A stretch of 64,000 nt of DNA from Rhizobium sp. BK316 (GCF_014193695.1 NZ_JACHZR010000008.1:1-64000), one strand, 5' to 3'. Numbered from the stretch's first letter, positions 47,736 through 56,842 are shown. Numbers and translations: made by a program. Notes: a model not told the origin generated them from the sequence alone.

Positions 47736-47869
47736 CGCATATCCCGGCGGACCGGAAACTGGTTCACCGTTCGGAAATGCGCACGGGACGAAGCTTCAAT
47801 AATCAGGGTGCACAAGGCAGATAAACTTCGCTATGAAGGTGCCAGCCAGTGCCCGATATGAGGATATCC

Positions 47870-48064
47870 ATGCAGACGAGCTTGCCGCATTTCATCCGCC
47901 TTACGGTGGTTCTTGCCGTCATCGGCCTTGCCGTTGCCGGATGCGGCCGCAAAGGCGACCTCGATCCGCCGAGCGCCAATGCCACCAAGGGCGGCGATAT
48001 TTCCAAGCCGACGAAACAACCAGGCTCCGTCGACAAGCCTTTCCTTCTCGATCCCCTTCTCTAA
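47870..48064 (+). CDS. Small lipoprotein (LptM/YifL-like)
   Basis: 64 residues with a lipoprotein signal peptide and lipobox LAVAGC. The mature start CGRKGDLDPP is the hallmark of the LptM family, which assists oxidative maturation of the LPS transporter LptD. GAGG six bases before the ATG decides the start. It lies 12 bases before lysA, an association known from many proteobacteria. Confidence 0.88.
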   Translation: MQTSLPHFIRLTVVLAVIGLAVAGCGRKGDLDPPSANATKGGDISKPTKQPGSVDKPFLLDPLL

Positions 48065-48076
48065 GGCCGGACTCCC

Positions 48077-49345
48077 GTGAACCATTTCGAGTATCGCGAC
48101 GGTATTCTCTACGCCGAGAATGTTTCCGTTCCTGAGATCGCCAAGGCGGTCGGCACGCCTTTCTACGTCTATTCGACAGCGACGCTCGAGCGCCATTACC
48201 GGGTCTTCGCTGAGGCCTTCTGCGATGTCGATTCCATGGTCTGTTATGCGATGAAGGCCAATTCGAACCAGGCCGTGCTGAAAACGCTCGGCCGGCTCGG
48301 CGCCGGTATCGATGTGGTGTCCGAAGGCGAATTGCGCCGCGCGCTGGCCGCCGGCATTCCCGCCGACCGCATCATGTTCTCCGGCGTCGGCAAGACACCG
48401 AATGAGATGGATTACGCACTCGAAGCCGGCATCTACTGCTTCAATGTCGAATCCGAACCGGAACTCGAAATCCTCAACCAGCGTGCCACGCGTGCCGGCA
48501 AGAAAGCCCCTGTTTCCTTCCGCATCAATCCCGATGTCGATGCCCGTACCCATGCGAAGATTTCGACCGGCAAGAAAGAAAACAAGTTCGGCATCTCCTG
48601 GGAACGCGCCCGGACAATCTATGCCCGCGCCGCCAGCCTGCCCGGCATCGAAGTGACCGGCATCGACATGCATATCGGCAGCCAGATCACCGAGCTGCAG
48701 CCCTTCGACGATGCCTTCAAGCTGCTGCACGATCTGGTCAACACGCTGCGTGCCGATGGTCATGACATCCACCATGTCGATATCGGCGGCGGTCTCGGCA
48801 TTCCCTATAAGGACGACAACAATCCGCCGCCTCTGCCGGACGCCTATGCCTCTGTTGTCAAGAACCAGCTTCGCGCCCTCAACTGCAAGATTGTTACCGA
48901 GCCCGGCCGCCTGATCGTCGGCAATGCCGGCATCCTCGTCACCGAAGTCATCTATGTGAAGGACGGCGGCGAGAAGACTTTCGTGATCGTCGATGGCGCG
49001 ATGAACGACCTCATCCGTCCGACCCTCTACGAGGCTTATCATGAGGTCCGTCCCGTGGTGATTTCGGCTGCCAACGCTCCGCGCATCCGCGCCGACGTTG
49101 TCGGCCCCGTCTGCGAGACCGGCGACTACCTCGCGCTCGACCGGGAAATGCCGACCCCGAAGCCGGGTGACCTGCTTGCCGTCGGCACGGCCGGCGCCTA
49201 TGGCGCGGTCCAGGCGGGCACCTATAACAGCCGCCTCCTGGTGCCTGAAGTGCTGGTCAAGGGCGACGAATTCCATGTGATTCGCCCGCGCCGGACCTAT
49301 TCGGAACTGATCGGTCTCGATTCCGTTCCAGCCTGGCTGGACTAA
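48077..49345 (+). CDS. lysA: Diaminopimelate decarboxylase
   Basis: PLP enzyme that converts meso-diaminopimelate to lysine. 422 residues; the PLP lysine is in CYAMKANSNQAVL (near 61), with the HIGSQ segment, the glycine-rich GGGLGIPY and TEPGRLIVGNAG. The start is GTG (MNHFEYRDG) with GGCCGGA upstream. It follows the LptM-like gene and precedes the TIGR02302 gene on the same strand. Confidence 0.96.
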   Translation: MNHFEYRDGILYAENVSVPEIAKAVGTPFYVYSTATLERHYRVFAEAFCDVDSMVCYAMKANSNQAVLKTLGRLGAGIDVVSEGELRRALAAGIPADRIMFSGVGKTPNEMDYALEAGIYCFNVESEPELEILNQRATRAGKKAPVSFRINPDVDARTHAKISTGKKENKFGISWERARTIYARAASLPGIEVTGIDMHIGSQITELQPFDDAFKLLHDLVNTLRADGHDIHHVDIGGGLGIPYKDDNNPPPLPDAYASVVKNQLRALNCKIVTEPGRLIVGNAGILVTEVIYVKDGGEKTFVIVDGAMNDLIRPTLYEAYHEVRPVVISAANAPRIRADVVGPVCETGDYLALDREMPTPKPGDLLAVGTAGAYGAVQAGTYNSRLLVPEVLVKGDEFHVIRPRRTYSELIGLDSVPAWLD

Positions 49346-49513
49346 AAGTCGCAATCACTTTTTGGCGACCGCATACGAAAAACCGGTATTCACAGGCCCT
49401 CGCCCTCGCCTTCGCCATAAAGAGTGTTATCCTTTTCCTTCGCGAGCGTATTGCCCAGCAATCGCCGGAAGCGCCCTCTGTTTCCTGAACGCCAGATCGC
49501 GGAGACCGGATTG

Positions 49514-52138
49514 ATGACAAGCCCCGCAAGGCAGAAGAAGAAAGGCGCATTCGCGCTCCAACCCTCTCTGGCACGGCTGGTGGCGGCAAAACGTTTCCTG
49601 GCCCGGATCGTGCTTTTCGCCGAGCAGATCCTTCCGCTGCTGATGCCGGCTGTCTGCGTCATCGCGATCTATCTCTCCGTCTCCTGGTTCGGCTTTTTCC
49701 GCATTGTGCCGGACTGGCTGCGCATCCTTCTCCTGACTGCCTTTGCTGTTGGTTTCCTCGCTTCGCTGCTGCCAGCGCGTTTTCTTCGCTGGCCACGGGT
49801 GAGCGAGGCTGACCGCATGCTGGAAGAGCGCAACGGCCTGCCACATCAGCCCGTCATGGTGCAGGAGGATGAGCCGGCTTTCGATACGCCCTTCTCACGC
49901 GCCTTGTGGCGCGAACACCAGACGCGCATGGCGCGGAAGATCGCAACGCTGGACGCCGGCCTGCCGCGGCCCGATATCGCCAGGTACGACCGCTTCGCGC
50001 TGCGTGCCATTCCGGCGTTACTCGTCGTCACGGCCTTCGGCTACTCGCTGTCGATCAACGGCGGCTCGGTCGCCGACGCATTTCAGCCTGCACCCGCGCA
50101 GGTAACGAGCAATCCGGCCGTGCGTATCGACGCGTGGGTGACCCCGCCCGCCTATACCGGCCGGCCGCCGATCTACCTGACGGCAGATGGCAGCGAACAG
50201 GCGGCGATCGGCGTTCCGCAGTTCTCCAGCCTCACGGTGCGTGTCAGCGGCGGCCAGTCGACCGAGAAGGTCATCTTCAGGAAGGCCAACGGCGAAAGCC
50301 AGGAAATCGCCGTTCAGGAAGACACCCGGCCACAGCAGCCGACTGCAGAACAGGCCTCAGGTGCAGCCACAGCGCCCCAGTTGATGGCGCAGACGCATAT
50401 CATGAAGCTTGACGAGAATGGCTCGCTGCAGGCGAACGGCCGCACCTGGAGTTTCGACGTGCTGCCCGACAAGGCGCCGGAAATCGCCTTTGACGGCATG
50501 CCACGCCGCGCCGTCAACGGTGCGCTGGAAATCGGCTTCACGGTGAAGGACGATTACGGCGTGCAGGAAGCCCGTGCCGAAATCGTGCCGGTCGAATCCG
50601 ATCCGGCCGCAACGCCGCTCTATCCGCTGCCGGAATTCCGGCTGGACATTCCCCGCCGCAATGCGCGGGACGGCAAAGGCCTGACGAGCAAGAACCTGAC
50701 CGAACATCCGCTCGCCGGCAAACGCGTGCGTATCACCCTCGTCGCCAAGGATGCCGCCGGGCAGACGGGTCGCAGCCCGCCCTATGAGATGGTCATGCCC
50801 TCGCGGCCCTTCAGCGAGCCGCTCGCTGCCGCCGTTGCCGAAGAACGCCAGACCTTTGCCCTCGACACCCGCAAGATGCCGGAAGCGATCGCGTTGAACG
50901 AAGCTCTGACGATCCGGCCCGAGGAGACAATCCCGAACACGACCCACTATCTGCTGATCGAATCAGCACTTGCGCGCATGAAGCTCGCCAAGGGTGAAGA
51001 ACAGCTCAAGGATACGGCCCAATATCTCTGGGACATCGCCCTCGGCATCGAGGACGGTGACCTTTCGCTTGCCGAACGGCGGCTGCGTGACGCCCAGCAG
51101 AACCTTGCCGATGCGCTGAACCGCAATGCGCCTGATGCCGAGATCAAGAAGCTGATGGACGAGCTTCGCAAGGCGATGCAGGACTATATGAACGAGCTGG
51201 CCCAGCGCCTGCAGAACATGCCGATGCAGCCCAACCAGAATGCCCAGAATTTCCTGCGCCAGCAGGATCTGCAGCGCATGATGGACCAGATCGAAAACCT
51301 GGCCCGGTCAGGCAATCGAGATGCTGCCCAGCAGATGCTCTCCGACCTGCAGCGACTGATGAACAACCTGCAGACGGCCCGCCCGCAGCGCGGCCAGCAG
51401 CAGGAAAACAGCCAGCTGACGCAGCAGATGGACAAACTCGGCCAGATCCTGCGCGACCAGCAGAAGCTGATGGAGCAAACTTTCCGCCTCGACCAGCAGC
51501 TCCGCGACCGCATGCAGCGTGGCGATCCCAACATGGACGACATGATGCCGGGCGAGGAAGACCAGCAGCAACAGCAGCAGGGCCAACAGGAACAGCAGGG
51601 CCAGCAGCCCGGCGACCAGATGACGGCGGAGCAACTGCGCGAAGCGTTAAAGCAGCTCCGCGCCCAGCAGGATGCGCTCGGTAAACGGTTGCAGGAACTG
51701 CAGAAGAGCCTTGGCGATATGGGCATGAAGCCGGGCGAAGGTTTCGGTCAGGCACAGCGCGAGATGGAAGGTGCCGGCCGCGACCTCGGCCAGGGCAATG
51801 GCAGCAGCGCCCTGGAAGGGCAGGGCCGGGCTCTCGAAGCCTTGCGCAAGGGCGCTCGTGACATGATGAGCCAGATGATGCAGGCACAGCAGGGCCAGCA
51901 AGGGCAGCAGGGTCCGAACGGTCAACTCGGCCAGGGCAACCAGAACGGCCGCGATCCGCTCGGCCGCCCACGTCAGACCGATCTCGGGCCGGATATGAAC
52001 AATGATGTGAAGATACCCGATGAGATCGATGTTCAGCGCGCCCGCGAGATTCTGGACGCTATCCGCGAAAAACTCGGCAACAATCCAACCCAGGCGATCG
52101 AGCGACAATATCTCGAGCGGCTGCTGGATATTCAGTAA
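49514..52138 (+). CDS. TIGR02302 family membrane protein
   Basis: About 874 residues, unknown function, conserved in alphaproteobacteria. Two to three transmembrane segments occur in the first 200 residues (AEQILPLLMPAVCVIAIYL and RILLLTAFAVGFLASLL). A large periplasmic-type domain containing PEIAFDGMPRRAVNGALEIG follows, then a helical region from about 500. The long Gln/Met/Gly-rich low-complexity stretch covers about 600-830 and includes DQQQQQQGQQEQQGQQ. The C-terminus is conserved (IPDEIDVQRAREILDAI). GGAG nine bases upstream supports the start. It follows lysA on the same strand. Confidence 0.88.
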   Translation: MTSPARQKKKGAFALQPSLARLVAAKRFLARIVLFAEQILPLLMPAVCVIAIYLSVSWFGFFRIVPDWLRILLLTAFAVGFLASLLPARFLRWPRVSEADRMLEERNGLPHQPVMVQEDEPAFDTPFSRALWREHQTRMARKIATLDAGLPRPDIARYDRFALRAIPALLVVTAFGYSLSINGGSVADAFQPAPAQVTSNPAVRIDAWVTPPAYTGRPPIYLTADGSEQAAIGVPQFSSLTVRVSGGQSTEKVIFRKANGESQEIAVQEDTRPQQPTAEQASGAATAPQLMAQTHIMKLDENGSLQANGRTWSFDVLPDKAPEIAFDGMPRRAVNGALEIGFTVKDDYGVQEARAEIVPVESDPAATPLYPLPEFRLDIPRRNARDGKGLTSKNLTEHPLAGKRVRITLVAKDAAGQTGRSPPYEMVMPSRPFSEPLAAAVAEERQTFALDTRKMPEAIALNEALTIRPEETIPNTTHYLLIESALARMKLAKGEEQLKDTAQYLWDIALGIEDGDLSLAERRLRDAQQNLADALNRNAPDAEIKKLMDELRKAMQDYMNELAQRLQNMPMQPNQNAQNFLRQQDLQRMMDQIENLARSGNRDAAQQMLSDLQRLMNNLQTARPQRGQQQENSQLTQQMDKLGQILRDQQKLMEQTFRLDQQLRDRMQRGDPNMDDMMPGEEDQQQQQQGQQEQQGQQPGDQMTAEQLREALKQLRAQQDALGKRLQELQKSLGDMGMKPGEGFGQAQREMEGAGRDLGQGNGSSALEGQGRALEALRKGARDMMSQMMQAQQGQQGQQGPNGQLGQGNQNGRDPLGRPRQTDLGPDMNNDVKIPDEIDVQRAREILDAIREKLGNNPTQAIERQYLERLLDIQ

Positions 52139-52161
52139 TGCTGGGAGAATGCGCGGCTATT

Positions 52162-52181
52162 GGCGTGCCGTGAGGCACGCC
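52162..52181. terminator. Hairpin between TIGR02302 gene and cpdR
   Basis: A perfect eight-base stem GGCGTGCC/GGCACGCC with a GTGA loop lies between the two converging stop codons. There is no T-run on either side, so it is only a possible transcript end. Confidence 0.4.
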
Positions 52182-52195
52182 CGCGTCACAAAATG

Positions 52196-52555
52196 TCAGG
52201 CCACAAGCGCCCGCGCCACGGCTTTGCGGATGTCCGGCAGGGCGAAGGGTTTCGGCACGACATCGATGATCTTTTCGGCGAGGTCGTCGGCCCGTTCGCG
52301 CTGTTCGGCATAGCCGGTCATCAGCAGAATTTTCAACGCCGGAAAGGCGTCCTTCGCCTGATGCGCAAGTTCGATGCCGTCCATGACCGGCATACGGATA
52401 TCGGAAAGCAGCAGGTCGTAACTGCCGCCCTTCAGCTTTTCCAGCCCTTCCGCCCCATCGGCGGCTTCATCGGTCTCATGACCGTCAAGGCGTAGTGCCC
52501 GGGCTACGAAAGTACGAAGGGAATCCTCGTCTTCCGTGATCAGAATTTTTGCCAT
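52196..52555 (-). CDS. cpdR: Single-domain response regulator, CpdR type
   Basis: 119 residues consisting only of a receiver domain. The acidic pocket is TEDED, the phospho-acceptor Asp is in LLLSDIRMPVMDG (near 52), the Thr is in LLMTGYAEQRERA and the Lys in VVPKPFALPDI. The sequence strongly resembles CpdR, which when unphosphorylated delivers the ClpXP protease to cell-cycle substrates in Caulobacter and Sinorhizobium. A TTAACCAT box lies about 90 bases upstream. Confidence 0.88.
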   Translation of the reverse strand: MAKILITEDEDSLRTFVARALRLDGHETDEAADGAEGLEKLKGGSYDLLLSDIRMPVMDGIELAHQAKDAFPALKILLMTGYAEQRERADDLAEKIIDVVPKPFALPDIRKAVARALVA

Positions 52556-52642
52556 CTGTGCATTGCTCCGTCGTCATGCCCCGCAACGGAGATCGCATGC
52601 GGTTCCCTAGCGATCGGTAAACGCGCCAAGCCGATCGACGGG

Positions 52643-52650
52643 ATGGTTAA
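52643..52650 (-). promoter_or_regulatory. CtrA-like box upstream of cpdR
   Basis: TTAACCAT on the minus strand matches the CtrA recognition half-site used in Sinorhizobium and Caulobacter. It lies about 90 bases upstream of the cpdR start. A single eight-base match can arise by chance. Confidence 0.4.
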
Positions 52651-52674
52651 CAAGCCGTCTTAGAGCAGGACGCC

Positions 52675-53217
52675 TTAAGCGTCACCGGTAACCACGCCGA
52701 CGAAGGGCAGTTCGCGGAAGGCGTAGGCGACATCCATGCCGTAGCCGACGACGAAATAGTCGGGGCACTCGAAGCCCACATAGTCCGCCTCCAGCTCCTC
52801 CTTGCGCTTGACCCGCTTGTCGAGCAGTACGGCGATGGTGACGTTGCGTGCCCCGCGCTCGTAGAGCAGTTCCTTGGCAAACCGCAGCGTGCGGCCGGAT
52901 TCGAGGATGTCGTCGATGAGCAGGACGTCGCGGTCCTTAACGTCGCTGTCGATGTCCTTGACGATACGCACGCCCTGCGAAACCGTACCCGCGCCGTAGC
53001 TTGAGAGCGTGATGAATTCGACCTCGGGAGCAAGGCCCGTATCGTGCAGGGCGCGCAGCAGGTCGGCCGCAAAAATGAACGAGCCCTTGAGCACGGCAAT
53101 AACCAGGAGGTCCTTTGTCGGGCCGGCGGCGATATCCTGCGCCATGGAATGATTGCGCTCGGCGATCTGCTCGGCGGTGAAGAGCGGCTCGATGTTTTTT
53201 CCGCGCACGACAGGCAT
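52675..53217 (-). CDS. hpt: Hypoxanthine phosphoribosyltransferase
   Basis: Purine salvage enzyme making IMP (and GMP) from base and PRPP. 180 residues; conserved AVLKGSFIFAADLLRAL, the PRPP-binding loop VLLIDDILESGRTL and the C-terminal VGYGMDVAYAFRELPFVG. The ATG at 53215-53217 has GGAG nine bases upstream, so I prefer it to the GTG five codons earlier. It is upstream of cpdR on the same strand but with a separate spacer. Confidence 0.94.
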   Translation of the reverse strand: MPVVRGKNIEPLFTAEQIAERNHSMAQDIAAGPTKDLLVIAVLKGSFIFAADLLRALHDTGLAPEVEFITLSSYGAGTVSQGVRIVKDIDSDVKDRDVLLIDDILESGRTLRFAKELLYERGARNVTIAVLLDKRVKRKEELEADYVGFECPDYFVVGYGMDVAYAFRELPFVGVVTGDA

Positions 53218-53329
53218 AAAGGCTTGCTCCACAAAAAAGAAGGGTAAGCCGTTAGCACATTAATTCCGGCGAAACACCCCGAAAGGACAGGTTTTTCCTG
53301 CCGATCAACCCAAAAACGCCTCTCGGCGC

Positions 53330-53992
53330 TCAAGGCATGAAGGAAAGCCGGACCTCAGGCACCTTGCCCCCGGCATGCTGCACGCGAGCGGAAAAGCCGC
53401 GGCTTTGGCCGGCGTAGATGGCATCCGTCGGCGGCGTAATGACGATGCTCGCCGTCAGCCGCTCGTCGGCGACGAGATCGGCGCGGATCGGCTGCACCGA
53501 TTGCGTGACGCCGCTGTCATTCTCGATGATGCCGTTGATGAGCAGGATGCGCATACCATTGGCATCGCGCGGCGTGATCGTGACATGCGAGAAATGAAGG
53601 GTCGTTGTGGTGGAAGCCTCGCCCCGCGAAAGGCCGGAGAACCCGCCGGCAAGACCGAAGACCAGAACGAAGAGTGAAATCACCAGCGCCACAAAACCGC
53701 GCGCCGACGCGCGCTGCAGCCAGATCTCCATCCCACGCAGGATCGCGGCAGCAGCAAGCAGGACTGGCGGTTCGGTGTTGAGCGGGGCGCTGCGACGGCG
53801 ATTATCGTTATGGGTCGTATCGTGGGCACCGGCAGACGCGCCTTGCGGCCGCGCCTTACCGACGACAATGAATTCGGCATCGGCAACGTCACCCCTACAC
53901 GGCATGCGACGGGGCCGCCGGATAGCCGGTTCCGGCGGCAGAAAATCATAGGCTAGGCCGGCGGCCTGTCGTCTGAAGGAGGATGCTTCCAT
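53330..53992 (-). CDS. Single-pass membrane protein, function unknown
   Basis: About 220 residues: a Pro/Arg-rich cytoplasmic part (residues 1-95, including FLPPEPAIRRPRRMPCRGD), one transmembrane helix (GFVALVISLFVLVFGLAGGF, about 100-120), then a compact C-terminal domain. That domain (LHFSHVTITPRDANGMRILL, then INGIIENDSG...SVQPIRADLV) has the feel of a DUF3426-type periplasmic beta domain, but I cannot assign it. It is divergent from ftsE. Confidence 0.72.
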   Translation of the reverse strand: MEASSFRRQAAGLAYDFLPPEPAIRRPRRMPCRGDVADAEFIVVGKARPQGASAGAHDTTHNDNRRRSAPLNTEPPVLLAAAAILRGMEIWLQRASARGFVALVISLFVLVFGLAGGFSGLSRGEASTTTTLHFSHVTITPRDANGMRILLINGIIENDSGVTQSVQPIRADLVADERLTASIVITPPTDAIYAGQSRGFSARVQHAGGKVPEVRLSFMP

Positions 53993-54078
53993 GGTGGCGA
54001 CCTCTCGGATGTCCACATGGTTTCGCTGCCCAAGACAATCTTGGCATTGAAACGAATCCAGCCCAGTCGTAAATTTCA

Positions 54079-54086
54079 ATGGTTAA
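54079..54086 (-). promoter_or_regulatory. CtrA-like box between the membrane-protein gene and ftsE
   Basis: TTAACCAT on the minus strand, about 87 bases from the leftward start codon and about 112 from ftsE. Two further TTAAC cores follow at 54142 and 54155. The cluster is suggestive of cell-cycle control but the cores are nine bases apart, not the seven of a full CtrA dyad. Confidence 0.35.
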
Positions 54087-54197
54087 TGCTTCGCAAAGAT
54101 CGCCATCAAACGGGCGTCTTTCCGGCAAAATTTACCGGCTGTTAACGGTGTTGGTTAACAAGTCATGCGGTGAAACCACGAAAGACTGAGCTGCCCG

Positions 54198-54857
54198 TTG
54201 ATCCACTTCGAGAATGTCGGTTTGCGATATGGTATGGGACCGGAAATCCTCCGGGACCTGACCTTCGACATCCCGAAAAAGTCCTTCCAGTTTCTGACCG
54301 GCCCGTCCGGTGCCGGAAAGACCACGCTGCTGCGCCTGCTCTTCATGTCGCTGCAGCCGACTCGCGGCCTGATCCGCATGTTCGGACGCGACATATCCGA
54401 GATCCCCCGGCCGGAGTTGCCGCTGCTGCGCCGCCGCGTCGGCATCGTCTTTCAGGATTTTCGTCTTCTCGACCATCTGACGACCTATGAGAACGTCGCC
54501 CTGCCGCTTCGCGTGCGCGGCAAGGATGAAAGCACCTACAAGACCGACGTGCTGGAGCTTTTGAAATGGGTCGGGCTCGGCGAGCGCATCAACGTACTGC
54601 CGCCCGTACTCTCAGGCGGCGAGAAGCAGCGCGCTGCAATCGCCCGCGCATTGATGGACCGGCCGGAAGTGCTGCTTGCCGACGAGCCGACCGGCAATGT
54701 CGATCCGCCGATGGCCAAGCGCCTGCTAAACCTCTTCATGGAACTCAACCGCCTGGGCACCGCAGTGGTGATCGCCACCCACGATCTCTCGCTGATGGAC
54801 CAGGTGGAAGCCCGCCGCATGATCCTTTCGGAAGGGCATCTCGACATTTATGACTAA
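54198..54857 (+). CDS. ftsE: Cell division ATP-binding protein FtsE
   Basis: ABC-type ATPase that, with FtsX, activates septal peptidoglycan hydrolysis. 219 residues; Walker A GPSGAGKTTLLRLL, signature LSGGEKQRAAIARAL, Walker B VLLADEPTGNVD. The only credible start is a TTG (MIHFENVGLRYG), since an in-frame TGA lies eight codons upstream; this may keep translation low. It overlaps ftsX by eight bases. Confidence 0.95.
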   Translation: MIHFENVGLRYGMGPEILRDLTFDIPKKSFQFLTGPSGAGKTTLLRLLFMSLQPTRGLIRMFGRDISEIPRPELPLLRRRVGIVFQDFRLLDHLTTYENVALPLRVRGKDESTYKTDVLELLKWVGLGERINVLPPVLSGGEKQRAAIARALMDRPEVLLADEPTGNVDPPMAKRLLNLFMELNRLGTAVVIATHDLSLMDQVEARRMILSEGHLDIYD

Positions 54858-55869
54858 GACGCCCACCAGGACCCGCGCAAAGACGCCCGCCGCTGCCCCT
54901 GTCCAGCCCAAGCGGCCGGAGATGCGCGTGCGCCCGACAGCACCGATCCTGCCTCCGTCAAACATTCAGGGCAATGCGCTGACGGTGGTGATCGCCATCA
55001 TGGCCTTCCTCGCCTGCCTGACGCTCGGCGGCGTCAGCATGGTCCGCTCGACCGCGGCAAGCTGGGAAAGCCAGATCTCCAGGGAGATCACCATCCAGAT
55101 CAAACCTGACGACAACCTGGACATGGAAAAGGCTCTCGTTCAGGCCCGCGATATCGCGCTGACCTTCGTCGGCACCAAGAGCGGCCAGATCGTTGACGAG
55201 GCCGCCACCGCACGCCTTCTCGAGCCCTGGCTCGGCAGCGGGCTGGATATCAAGGAACTACCCGTACCGCGCCTCGTCATCATCACCATCGACGAGAGCC
55301 ATCCGCCGGATTTCGCGGCAATGCGCGACCTGCTGAAAGAGAGCATTCCGCAGGCTTTTCTCGACGACCACCGCACCTGGGTCGACAGGTTGGTTGCGAT
55401 GGCCCGCACCACGGTCATGATCGGTACCGGCGTCCTGCTGCTGGTTTTCACTGCCATGGTGCTGACGGTGGTCTTCGCCACGCGGGGCGTACTCTCGGGC
55501 AACCGTCACATCGTCGAAGTGCTGCATTTCGTCGGCGCCGAGAGCTCGTTCGTCGCAACGGAATTCCAGAAGCATTTTCTGAAGATCAGCCTCAAGGGCT
55601 CGGCGATCGGCAGCGCCCTGGCCGCCCTCTTTTTCGCAGGCGCCGGCTTCCTGCAGAGCAGGACGATCGCCACACCCGAGACAGATCAGGCAACGGCCCT
55701 CTTCGGTACCTTTTCGGTCGGGGCGCTCGGCTATCTCGGCATCTTCGCGACGATGATCGTGATCGCACTGCTGACAACCGTGACCGCACGGCTCACCGTC
55801 ATGCGCACGATCTATGAAATCGATACATTGCGCTCCGATCCGACGCGCGCGGACGGTATAGCGAATTAG
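54850..55869 (+). CDS. ftsX: Cell division protein FtsX
   Basis: Membrane partner of FtsE, 339 residues. A long Pro/Arg/Lys-rich cytoplasmic N-terminus (residues 1-42) precedes the first transmembrane helix (about 43-64). An extracellular loop (about 65-185) that would contact a hydrolase activator follows, then three more helices (VMIGTGVLLLVFTAMVL, GSALAALFFAGAGFL, IFATMIVIALLTTVTA). Translationally coupled to ftsE. Confidence 0.93.
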   Translation: MTKTPTRTRAKTPAAAPVQPKRPEMRVRPTAPILPPSNIQGNALTVVIAIMAFLACLTLGGVSMVRSTAASWESQISREITIQIKPDDNLDMEKALVQARDIALTFVGTKSGQIVDEAATARLLEPWLGSGLDIKELPVPRLVIITIDESHPPDFAAMRDLLKESIPQAFLDDHRTWVDRLVAMARTTVMIGTGVLLLVFTAMVLTVVFATRGVLSGNRHIVEVLHFVGAESSFVATEFQKHFLKISLKGSAIGSALAALFFAGAGFLQSRTIATPETDQATALFGTFSVGALGYLGIFATMIVIALLTTVTARLTVMRTIYEIDTLRSDPTRADGIAN

Positions 55870-55935
55870 TGCCGCCATGCCGTTTTGCCATGAAAGCGTC
55901 TGTTCCGCGCCGCAATCAGCGTATAATCACGACTC

Positions 55936-56649
55936 ATGACGATGGGCCATACGACACGCAATCCGATTCGCCCGGACCCGGAGCTTGAAGGCCCCGCAAG
56001 TGTCCCGCCACGGCGTGGCCCAATCCGCCGCATCTTGCGCTGGATGGGCTTTTCCTGCGTGTTGATCGCTGCGCTGATCTTCGGCGGCTTTTTGCGCTTT
56101 GCAGATTCGGTAACGACCCTGAAGCCACCTGCCGAGCCGCGGGCGGACGCGATCATCGTGCTGACCGGCGGCTACCAGCGCATCGATCAGGCCGTCGAAC
56201 TCCTGCAGGAGGGCGCCGGCAAGCGGCTGCTGATATCGGGCGCGCATCCTTCCACCACGCCAACGCAGATCCGCAAGATGACTCAAGGCTCTGCTGATCT
56301 CTTCTCCTGCTGCGTCGATATCGGTTACGACGCGCTCGATACGATCGGCAATGCCGAGGAGGCATCGAACTGGATTCACGCCAAGGGCTACAGGAGCATT
56401 CTGGTCGTCACCAACAACTACCACATGCCGCGCACTCTCGCCGAGCTTTCCTATGTCGATCCCGACATTCAATTCATCCCCTATCCTGTCGTCAATTCCG
56501 ATCTGAAGACGCGCGATTGGTTCACCGATCCGAACGCCTTGCGCGTCATGCTGGCCGAATACGCCAAGCTGCTGCTGGCCGGAGCGCGCAACATCGTCGG
56601 CCTGCGCCATACCGGCCTGCGTTCCGCCAACCTGACCGGCCAGAGCTGA
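55936..56649 (+). CDS. YdcF family protein (DUF218)
   Basis: 237 residues: one N-terminal transmembrane helix (about 36-55) and a DUF218 domain with ADAIIVLTGGYQRIDQAVEL, LLISGAHPSTTP and ILVVTNNYHMPRT. Members include ElyC/SanA-like envelope proteins. It follows ftsX after about 66 bases on the same strand, which fits an envelope role. Confidence 0.9.
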   Translation: MTMGHTTRNPIRPDPELEGPASVPPRRGPIRRILRWMGFSCVLIAALIFGGFLRFADSVTTLKPPAEPRADAIIVLTGGYQRIDQAVELLQEGAGKRLLISGAHPSTTPTQIRKMTQGSADLFSCCVDIGYDALDTIGNAEEASNWIHAKGYRSILVVTNNYHMPRTLAELSYVDPDIQFIPYPVVNSDLKTRDWFTDPNALRVMLAEYAKLLLAGARNIVGLRHTGLRSANLTGQS

Positions 56650-56661
56650 GGCTTTTATACG

Positions 56662-56715
56662 CTACAGCATCGGCCTGAAAATCGGAATCGATTTTCAGAA
56701 AGCCTGATGCGTAGA
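56662..56715. repeat. Intergenic palindromic repeat
   Basis: Core TGAAAATCG with CGATTTTCA around a GAAT loop, enclosed by looser arms CTACAGCATC and GATGCGTAG. I recognise this as a common rhizobial intergenic sequence. It is followed directly by a second palindrome. Confidence 0.6.
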
Positions 56716-56725
56716 TTCAAAGAGT

Positions 56726-56767
56726 TAGAGCGTCCTTTGTGCGCCCGAATGGACGCACGGCGCTCTA
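56726..56767. repeat. Second intergenic palindrome with TAGAGC termini
   Basis: TAGAGCG (56726-56732) and CGCTCTA (56761-56767) bracket an inner GTGCG/CGCAC pair. The terminal hexamer TAGAGC is the same as in the two larger elements of this window. Confidence 0.6.
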
Positions 56768-56842
56768 GCGGCAATCAGACGCTTTTTATGACGGGCAATA
56801 TCGTGTAGGCCGGTCGGCGTGACCGTGCCTCGGGAAAATTTC

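Noticed and set aside
47831..49354. 507-residue open frame antisense to lysA
   Set aside because: Opposite a clear lysA and LptM-like gene; no domain or initiation signal.
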